A stretch of DNA of 48,435 nucleotides, from assembly GCA_019058515.1 (NCBI GenBank), contig JAHPYY010000141.1, forward strand, positions 1 through 48,435, given 5' to 3'. The position numbers and the translations under genes are program-made. Every line of letters starts with the position of its first letter. The stretch's first letter is position 1. Of the stretch, positions 42,617 to 48,435 are shown one piece after another. The DNA comes from Promethearchaeota archaeon. GTDB lineage: Archaea > Asgardarchaeota > Lokiarchaeia > Sigynarchaeales > SOKP01. The notes beneath the pieces are model-generated. The model was not told where the DNA came from, did not search any database, and saw only the letters and a program-made list of their open reading frames with translations.

Positions 42617-44308
42617 TTAGGTATTAGTAATAAAGCTAACCGTTTGTTCTATATAGTTAAGATATTCATTTATCTCTCGTTGTTTGCGCTCTTCATTCCA
42701 TGATAATTCTTTGCTCATTATACCAGCCACGATATTAGCTGCTTCAGAAGCTTTATCATGCTTTATCCATAAAGACATCTCAGTTCTTCTGCAAAACACA
42801 TCAATAAGGTGAGTCACCAGCTCGTATTTTAGAATGTATATTATTTCCGCTTTAATGAAATCGTTTTCTTCTAATATTTTTTCTTTTAGGGAACTATCCT
42901 TTCTTATTAATTCCAAGATCTTGATGGCTCCTCGCCCATATTGTTGATATAAGTGATCTGCAACATCGTTATCTAATTCACTTCCGGAATTTATTAGTTC
43001 AGTAAGCCATTCTTCTTTATCGATACCTATCAGAAAGGGTTGACGACTGAAATGCTCTTCTCTCTTTATATTTGGAAATAATGCCATCTTTTCTATTTGC
43101 GTAAACGCATCTTCTGCCATTTGGCGCCATTCTGTTAATTTACCTCCAGTTACCGTCATCAATCCATCATCGGAAACAAATACTATATGCTCTCGAGAGA
43201 TTTCGCTTTCAGATTTACCTTTCTGCATCACTAACGGTCGTATTCCCGCATAAGTAGAGAGAATATTCTCGTAATCTAATTCTGCTTCGGGAAAGTAATA
43301 TTTAACAGAGTCAAGGAGATAATCAGCATCCTCTTTGATGCAAAACGGATTTGCGAGATCTCCTTTATAATCAGTATCAGTGGTGCCAATTAGAGTATAT
43401 TTCTTGTTGCGTGGCAGCACAAAAAAACTCCGATCATCCGTTCTGGAGCGAATGATTGTCGCCATGTTGTTTTTCACATGTTTTCTAAGAAATTGAACGT
43501 GAACACCTTTAGTAGGTCGTATTAATGGTTTTGGTATATCTTCTGGATAATTCTGAATTAATTCATCCACCCAAATCCCCGTAGCGTTGATAACTAACTT
43601 GGATTTTACTTCGAATTCCTCATTGGATTCTAGATCAACACACTTGACACTCTTTATGAGATCGTGTTCTTTAACAAAATCTATCACCTTGCAATAGTTA
43701 ACTACATCAGAGCCTCGCACAACAGCTTCTTTTAACGTTTCCATAGTCAGTCTAGCGTCGTCCACATTATTATCGTAGTAAACCGCTCCACCTAAATTAC
43801 CTACTCTAATATAGTGAGGTTCCATCTCGTGGATCTCCTCTGGTTTATACCATTGATACTTTTTAAAATTCTTAAATTCCGAGTCATTATCGCTTAGGTA
43901 ATCGTAGATCTTTACGGCACCCGTAATATCTCGCTTTTTGTATTTTCCACCCTCTAGTGCCACAAATAGAAAAGGTATCGGTCTTATTAAATGAGGAATG
44001 TGTGCACGCATCCAATTACGTTCTCTAGTAGCGTGTTTAACTAAGTCCATCTCTCCATACGCAAGATATCTAATTCCTCCGTGAGCTAACTTTGAACTTC
44101 TTGACGATGTACCTGCTGAAAAGTCCTGCATATCTACAAGTGCCACTTTAAGACCCCTCATACTCGCCTCTCTTGCAACTCCTGCTCCCGTTATCCCCCC
44201 TCCTATAACAAATATATCGTAGTAAGTTTCTTTTGACCGCTGGATAATTGCATTTCGGGTTTTATAAGACCACTTTCCATCAAACAAATTGCTAAATAAT
44301 TGACTCAT
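42617..44308 (-). CDS. glpD: FAD-dependent glycerol-3-phosphate dehydrogenase
   Basis: 563 residues. The FAD fold starts with VIGGGITGAGVAREASMRG (GGGITGAG at 36-43); SSRSSKLAHGGIRYLAYGE is the family motif; VINATGIWVDEL and RPTKGVHVQF follow, with the C-terminal alpha-helical DAO_C domain at about 400-560. This is the single-subunit bacterial/mitochondrial type, which oxidises sn-glycerol-3-phosphate to dihydroxyacetone phosphate and feeds electrons to a quinone or other acceptor at the membrane. No membrane helix; it is probably peripheral. Upstream and co-directional is a PfkB kinase (65-nt gap), which may work on a related sugar. Confidence 0.9.
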   Translation of the reverse strand: MSQLFSNLFDGKWSYKTRNAIIQRSKETYYDIFVIGGGITGAGVAREASMRGLKVALVDMQDFSAGTSSRSSKLAHGGIRYLAYGEMDLVKHATRERNWMRAHIPHLIRPIPFLFVALEGGKYKKRDITGAVKIYDYLSDNDSEFKNFKKYQWYKPEEIHEMEPHYIRVGNLGGAVYYDNNVDDARLTMETLKEAVVRGSDVVNYCKVIDFVKEHDLIKSVKCVDLESNEEFEVKSKLVINATGIWVDELIQNYPEDIPKPLIRPTKGVHVQFLRKHVKNNMATIIRSRTDDRSFFVLPRNKKYTLIGTTDTDYKGDLANPFCIKEDADYLLDSVKYYFPEAELDYENILSTYAGIRPLVMQKGKSESEISREHIVFVSDDGLMTVTGGKLTEWRQMAEDAFTQIEKMALFPNIKREEHFSRQPFLIGIDKEEWLTELINSGSELDNDVADHLYQQYGRGAIKILELIRKDSSLKEKILEENDFIKAEIIYILKYELVTHLIDVFCRRTEMSLWIKHDKASEAANIVAGIMSKELSWNEERKQREINEYLNYIEQTVSFITNT

Positions 44309-44373
44309 GACTATTCATACTATTTAATTAATATTAATTGCCAAAATGTTCCAATAAATCTTAAAGTTACTAA

Positions 44374-45549
44374 TTAGAGAATGCTAGGATTATTGTTCCT
44401 TATGTATTGCTCAAATTTATTTAAAATAATTTGTAGGTCTTCTAATGATGGAGAGACTCCTGTTTGGATAAAATTAGAGGTAACGATATTACCTAACAGT
44501 AAAGCTTCAGAAGACATTAGATCCCCCGCTATTCCGGCCATCACACCTGAATTAAAATGATCACCGGCAGCTGTGGTGAATTTAGGTCGTGATGTATAAG
44601 CTTGAGAAATCCAAACATGCTCTCTTGTAGTGGTAATCGTAGCAAAGTGAGGGGTATGAATCACTATGGAATTTAAATTCAACTTTTCATTAAGTCTTAC
44701 ACCCAAATTTAAGAATAATTCTGCAGATCTGTAATCAATTTTCAAGATTTTGGCAACCTCGAATGCCTCTTGATCGTTTAAGCTCAATAATACTGGAAAA
44801 TTTTCGTTTAATTTAGATAACAACCCTAACATATCTAAAATATCATTGCTCTTTCTTTTCTTAATATCAGCCAAGTCGACAAACATTATCTTATTGCTGA
44901 CATCGTCTACAGAAAGGATAACATCGTTTAATATATGATGCCATATATCGTTTAAATCGGGAATTGAAGCCCAATACCCGACACCAAAAATGTTCACATC
45001 GTTTACTAGGTCTATAATTCGATCCATACCTAATCTTTGTTTTATTAGTTTCCAGGTGATTTTAAAGGTGTTTTCCATATCAGTAAGCATTACTTTACCA
45101 TCGTCAAACTCAAGTGCTACGGTTGTCCCAGGGGAACAAATAGAATGAACTTGTACGGTAGGGAGCTTTGACAGTCTATCAAAAGGTTCCTCTATTCTTG
45201 GAAAACCCCAAGACGAAATTAAATTAAGAGGAACACCTAGCGCATTAAGGCCTTTGCATGTGTTTGAAGTAAATCCGCCAGAGGTTACCTTTTTTAAAAC
45301 CAGTTCCATCCCCAATGAACTACCTGCTGAATTTTTTAGTTGATTGCTCATTTCCGTCATACTACGCATTCTAATCCAATTATTAGTGGAGATTCTTTTC
45401 TTAACCAGCGAATACAAGGAATCGACATAACCATCAAACCCTAATAATACTTTCTTTTTAGAGATGTTTCTTTTAAAATCAGCAAATCGTTTTTGAAATT
45501 TATTTAGGGTTTCTAGCGTTTTGTCGTATCTATTCAAGGTTGAGTCCAT
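44374..45549 (-). CDS. PfkB-family carbohydrate kinase
   Basis: 391 residues. The catalytic motif TAAGDHFNSG (Asp330) near the C-terminus, the N-terminal GFDGYVDS, and the GG segment TSGGFTSNTCKGLNALG fit the ribokinase/PfkB fold. The spacing is longer than in simple ribokinases by about 80 residues, so it may belong to a divergent branch. A sugar or sugar-phosphate is phosphorylated with ATP or possibly ADP; the substrate cannot be named. Adjacent to and co-directional with glpD. Confidence 0.8.
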   Translation of the reverse strand: MDSTLNRYDKTLETLNKFQKRFADFKRNISKKKVLLGFDGYVDSLYSLVKKRISTNNWIRMRSMTEMSNQLKNSAGSSLGMELVLKKVTSGGFTSNTCKGLNALGVPLNLISSWGFPRIEEPFDRLSKLPTVQVHSICSPGTTVALEFDDGKVMLTDMENTFKITWKLIKQRLGMDRIIDLVNDVNIFGVGYWASIPDLNDIWHHILNDVILSVDDVSNKIMFVDLADIKKRKSNDILDMLGLLSKLNENFPVLLSLNDQEAFEVAKILKIDYRSAELFLNLGVRLNEKLNLNSIVIHTPHFATITTTREHVWISQAYTSRPKFTTAAGDHFNSGVMAGIAGDLMSSEALLLGNIVTSNFIQTGVSPSLEDLQIILNKFEQYIRNNNPSIL

Positions 45550-45598
45550 AGTAAAATAGAGGCTTTAAATCTATTTAAAACAAGGGTTAAACATAAAT

Positions 45599-46573
45599 TC
45601 ATTTCAAACTCAGCAATTTCTTATAAAGCAAGGGAAGGCTGTATATATCGTAGTAATTATGTTCAATACATTCTTTAACTAGCCCTACATTGCGTTTTGG
45701 ATCTTCTAAATATTTATTGTAACTGTAGATAACCATATAACCAGGAAGATCGTTGGTTCTTTGCCAATTTAGCAGCTGGGTTTCTATATTGGAAAGCGTG
45801 TAGTTTTGAAATTGTCCCTTAAATCTTCTTCTTATATTATGATAAAGATCAATATGATGAAACTTTGTATTAGCTTTTTTGTAGGGAGTATCTTCCTTTG
45901 TAATCATCGGATTCATGTCAAAGTAGTATAAAAACCGATTTGCAAGATATGGAATATCAAATGTCTTTCCGTTGTAAGAGACTAAGCATTTAAACTTATC
46001 AAGAAGTTCTGACTTTAAATGCTCTAAAATAGCAATTTCCTCCTCGATAGAGCGCGCAAAAAATTGCTGTATTTTGAATCCCTCTTGCTCGAAGTATCCT
46101 AAGCCCACGGTGTTTATAGGTCCGTCGTATAATCCCGATGTTTCGATATCAATAAATAGAAAGTCAGATAATTTAAAACAAAACGAGAGATCTAAATCAG
46201 TTATATATGGATTTTTAAGAAGAGATATGTAATCTTTCTTTTTAATATGTGAAATTAGGTCATTAGCTGCGCGATAATACCTCAGATGCATTCTCAGATC
46301 TAAAATAGAACTTATTCCTTTTCGAAAAAGAGACTTTTCAATCTTGTCTCCAATGTAACACACTGTTTTTAAGTTTGATAGGACATTGTTCCTTGACGAT
46401 TTAAGGCCTAAATTAGCGGGAAATTCTTTTATCTCCCAGAGAATCTGCAAGCACTCACCCATTTCGTTTTTAATAATGGTATGATTAGGGAACAGCTCCT
46501 CTATTGATTTGCCTCTGTACTGTTCGATTGCAGGTGTTATATCGTAATCCTTGTCCCAGTGCAAGTACATCAT
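45599..46573 (-). CDS. YprB-like RNase H-fold 3'-5' exonuclease
   Basis: 324 residues. The N-terminal half holds a helix-hairpin-helix-like segment (IGDKIEKSLFRKGISSILDL, about 74-93). The nuclease domain starts with FLFIDIETSG (D142, E144); SYNGKTFDIPYLANRF and HIDLYHNIRRRF follow, and HNYYDIYSL gives the last metal ligands. The DEDD set is complete. It matches YprB/RNase_H_2-type proteins found across archaea and bacteria. Probable role in DNA or RNA end trimming. The same strand as the PfkB kinase gene, 49 nt away. Confidence 0.78.
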   Translation of the reverse strand: MMYLHWDKDYDITPAIEQYRGKSIEELFPNHTIIKNEMGECLQILWEIKEFPANLGLKSSRNNVLSNLKTVCYIGDKIEKSLFRKGISSILDLRMHLRYYRAANDLISHIKKKDYISLLKNPYITDLDLSFCFKLSDFLFIDIETSGLYDGPINTVGLGYFEQEGFKIQQFFARSIEEEIAILEHLKSELLDKFKCLVSYNGKTFDIPYLANRFLYYFDMNPMITKEDTPYKKANTKFHHIDLYHNIRRRFKGQFQNYTLSNIETQLLNWQRTNDLPGYMVIYSYNKYLEDPKRNVGLVKECIEHNYYDIYSLPLLYKKLLSLK

Positions 46574-46710
46574 TATAATGTATTAAGTATTTTTATTTAA
46601 AAATTAATTCTCTTACGATTTATAATAATTTGGTCTTTCGAAGTATCTACTTAAAAATAGAAAGAGGGGAAATGAAAAAGATCAAATTGTAAAAGTTGGG
46701 AATTAATACT

Positions 46711-48000
46711 TCATTTTGATTTGAACAAACGTCGAGATTCTGCATCCCCTAAAACATACTGACTTCCGCCTCCGTGTATCATACAGTACGCGTCCAAAAG
46801 ACCAACTTGATTACAGTATTGCTCCGTAAATCCTCTTCCTCCCATAGTTCTAAATAAATCCACAGAACTCTGGAACGCGAGTTCACAGGTTTGTATTTTT
46901 AAACCCATAGCCTGAGAAGCCATAACCTTTGAACTGCCTAGGTGAGGATCGTTATCCAACTGACGCGTGTAGTTTAATAAAGCTGTCAATACTGGATTAA
47001 TTTCTCTCAGATTCTTTGTTATAGGAAATCGCATGATTTGGAATTGATGCAATTTTCTTTGAAACTGTTCTCTCTGAGAGGCGTATGCATGAGAATAATA
47101 TAGTTTCAATATAGCATCTCCTATCGCTTCAGCGCTTATTACAGTCCGCTCTTCAGTCAATTGATGAAACATTATATCAAGCCCGTCTCCTTTCAGCATA
47201 TTTTCTTTAGATATTTCAACATCATTAAAAACCAATCTACTTACGAATGCATCCCGCATACCATAAGTCATGACTCTAGAAGACTCAAAATTCTTCAGGT
47301 TTTGATTTTCGGTATTTAGAATAACTGCGCCCAACCTTCCATTATTTCTTCGCCCATAGAGAATTATAACATTTGCGAGTATCCCATTTGTAATAAAAAG
47401 TTTTTTTCCATTAGCAAACACTTTGTCGGCTTCCTCATTGAGTTTCAATTCAATTCTAACAATATCGCTACCCGCATTAAATTCTGTCATGGCTGAAGCA
47501 GCCATAATTCCTTCACTTACCACTGGTTTTAGATATTTTTCCTTTTGTTCTTCGTTTGCTGCATAATTCACAGGGTTACAGTAAAGCGTTCCGCCAGCAA
47601 GGCGTCCCATTTCAATACTCCAGTTTCCGTTAATATAACGTTCGCTTCTTTTTGACCAAAATCCCCCACATAATGCTAAAGCTATTAAAGCGTTCCTGGT
47701 TATCCTTCCTACCTCATGCTGATCATCGCTAAGAACAGTACTGTAGTATCTCTTTTTGGATAAGGTTTTCATAATGTTTTTTACAGCTTCTTTTTTCCTC
47801 TCTTGAATAGGTTCCTCTATAAGGTAATTTAATTGCTCCAATTCGGTCAAATAAGGTTCGATGTTATCTTCGATAAAGTCGTATAATTCAAGTAAAAAGG
47901 CTTTTTCTTCAGCATTCAAAAACAAACTCTCCAATAAATCTAATTCGGGTATGTAGCGTTCAATTTGAATGCGTGGGAATTCATTTAATCTAACATCCAT
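46711..48000 (-). CDS. Acyl-CoA dehydrogenase, IVD/LCAD-like catalytic base
   Basis: 429 residues. AASAMTEFNAGSD (167-179) is the flavin/substrate signature; SQREQFQRKLHQFQIMRF and MGGRGFTEQY (about 386-395) are conserved C-terminal blocks. The usual catalytic Glu in the IYEGT segment is missing: the sequence there is IHGGGS (408-413). In LTEERTVIS, Glu284 lies directly before Arg285, the position of the base in isovaleryl- and long-chain acyl-CoA dehydrogenases. So the enzyme should be active with its base on helix G. It oxidises acyl-CoA to trans-2-enoyl-CoA. Divergent from the thiolase gene; likely one step of the same pathway. Confidence 0.88.
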   Translation of the reverse strand: MDVRLNEFPRIQIERYIPELDLLESLFLNAEEKAFLLELYDFIEDNIEPYLTELEQLNYLIEEPIQERKKEAVKNIMKTLSKKRYYSTVLSDDQHEVGRITRNALIALALCGGFWSKRSERYINGNWSIEMGRLAGGTLYCNPVNYAANEEQKEKYLKPVVSEGIMAASAMTEFNAGSDIVRIELKLNEEADKVFANGKKLFITNGILANVIILYGRRNNGRLGAVILNTENQNLKNFESSRVMTYGMRDAFVSRLVFNDVEISKENMLKGDGLDIMFHQLTEERTVISAEAIGDAILKLYYSHAYASQREQFQRKLHQFQIMRFPITKNLREINPVLTALLNYTRQLDNDPHLGSSKVMASQAMGLKIQTCELAFQSSVDLFRTMGGRGFTEQYCNQVGLLDAYCMIHGGGSQYVLGDAESRRLFKSK

Positions 48001-48272
48001 TATAGTAACCTAATTTAGTGCACATTTTTTAATGCTTTTTATAGTATAGTATGTGTTCTTTTAGAATTTAAAGTTAAAAAACTCTTAGGTTAGACTCTGC
48101 CTATTTAAGAAGAAAAAATACTAAAAGATTCAAATTGAAATGCATACTATAAAATTCAATTAATTTGATAAAAAAGGGAAAAAAATGGGAAGTAATAAAG
48201 GGTTAAAAAATAAAAAAGTACTTATATTATTATTATAATCTTTTAAAATTTAAAACGCAAAAGGTCAAATAA

Positions 48273-48435
48273 ATGATAAAGTTTTCAGATAAACAATTAA
48301 AAATACCTAAATTGATACGTCCTGTTTATCTAGTCACTGTTGGGATGTCTAAATTTGCTCGTGCATTCCCCCAGACGCGGACAGAGGAATTATGCATACA
48401 GGCGTTAACTGCTGCGGCAGATCTTGCAAATATGA
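48273..48435 (+). CDS. Thiolase (SCP-x/acetyl-CoA acetyltransferase type), 3'-partial
   Basis: Only the first 54 residues are in the window. KLIRPVYLVTVGMSKFARA is the N-terminal strand of archaeal SCP2-type thiolases (VY(I/L)VGVGMTKF), and RTEELCIQALTAAADLA is the following helix. The active-site Cys lies beyond the edge. It should cleave 3-oxoacyl-CoA or condense acetyl-CoA. Its C-terminus would correspond to the decayed fragment at 3481-3680. It is divergent from the acyl-CoA dehydrogenase gene with a 272-bp AT-rich gap. Confidence 0.8.
   Translation, partial: MIKFSDKQLKIPKLIRPVYLVTVGMSKFARAFPQTRTEELCIQALTAAADLANM

Noticed and set aside
46711..48000. Acyl-CoA dehydrogenase as catalytically dead
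   Set aside because: The usual Glu is absent, but Glu284 sits at the alternative base position used by isovaleryl/long-chain enzymes.
1..48435. CRISPR array, insertion sequence, prophage, rRNA or tRNA
   Set aside because: No direct-repeat array, transposase, integrase, phage structural gene or tRNA-like fold was seen. A covariance-model scan (Infernal/tRNAscan) would be the deciding check for RNA genes.

Overview
The window looks like a piece of an Asgard archaeon (Promethearchaeota) genome. The evidence is strongly AT-rich DNA, archaeal tetrahydromethanopterin C1 enzymes (Mch, Mtd, Ftr), an archaeal/eukaryotic-type glycyl-tRNA synthetase, a RecJ-like DHH protein and a beta-CASP nuclease of archaeal type, archaemetzincin, and two proteins close to eukaryotic families: a RagA/Gtr1-like GTPase with a probable roadblock tail, and a presenilin-type GxGD membrane protease. 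The exact class cannot be fixed from this window. I found no rRNA, tRNA, CRISPR array or insertion sequence.

Layout. 1-8.7 kb is accessory: small membrane proteins, an F420-hydrogenase beta-type protein, a TylF-like methyltransferase, a GNAT, a small winged-helix protein, two decayed gene remnants (thiolase C-terminus at about 3.5-3.7 kb, radical-SAM N-terminus at about 6.35-6.47 kb), and a tandem pair of polytopic membrane paralogues. 8.8-16 kb has a HEAT/LRR protein, two tandem 3-hydroxyacyl-CoA dehydrogenases, the presenilin-like protease, archaemetzincin and a GT4 glycosyltransferase. 16.3-26.5 kb is the core block: a 56-residue small protein, an unknown protein, mch, RecJ-like DHH, beta-CASP nuclease, an adenine-salvage operon (apt then mtnP), the Rag-like GTPase, mtd and ftr. 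26.5-31 kb is a two-gene operon of large membrane-anchored surface proteins. 31-42.5 kb holds glyS, a 7-TM-like protein, a coiled-coil protein followed by two paralogous GNATs, two TPR proteins, a C_GCAxxG_C_C protein, an AmrS-like radical SAM enzyme and two paralogous membrane proteins. 42.6-48.4 kb has a FAD glycerol-3-phosphate dehydrogenase, a PfkB-type kinase, a DnaQ/YprB-like nuclease, an acyl-CoA dehydrogenase and the start of a thiolase running off the right edge.

How the genes fit together. Acyl-CoA dehydrogenase, two hydroxyacyl-CoA dehydrogenases and a thiolase point to beta-oxidation (or its reverse). Ftr, Mch and Mtd are three consecutive steps of the archaeal methyl branch of the Wood-Ljungdahl pathway; Mtd uses F420, which an FrhB-like protein such as the one at 1.3 kb can also use. 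MtnP releases adenine from methylthioadenosine and Apt returns it to AMP. Glycerol-3-phosphate dehydrogenase joins glycerol phosphate to central metabolism.

Two start sites deserve attention. The Rag-like gene and the lipoprotein-like gene at 2.85 kb only make complete proteins if translation begins at ATA and ATT codons, each placed 6 nt after a good Shine-Dalgarno sequence. Tandem duplication is the other theme: five adjacent pairs of related genes occur in 48 kb.
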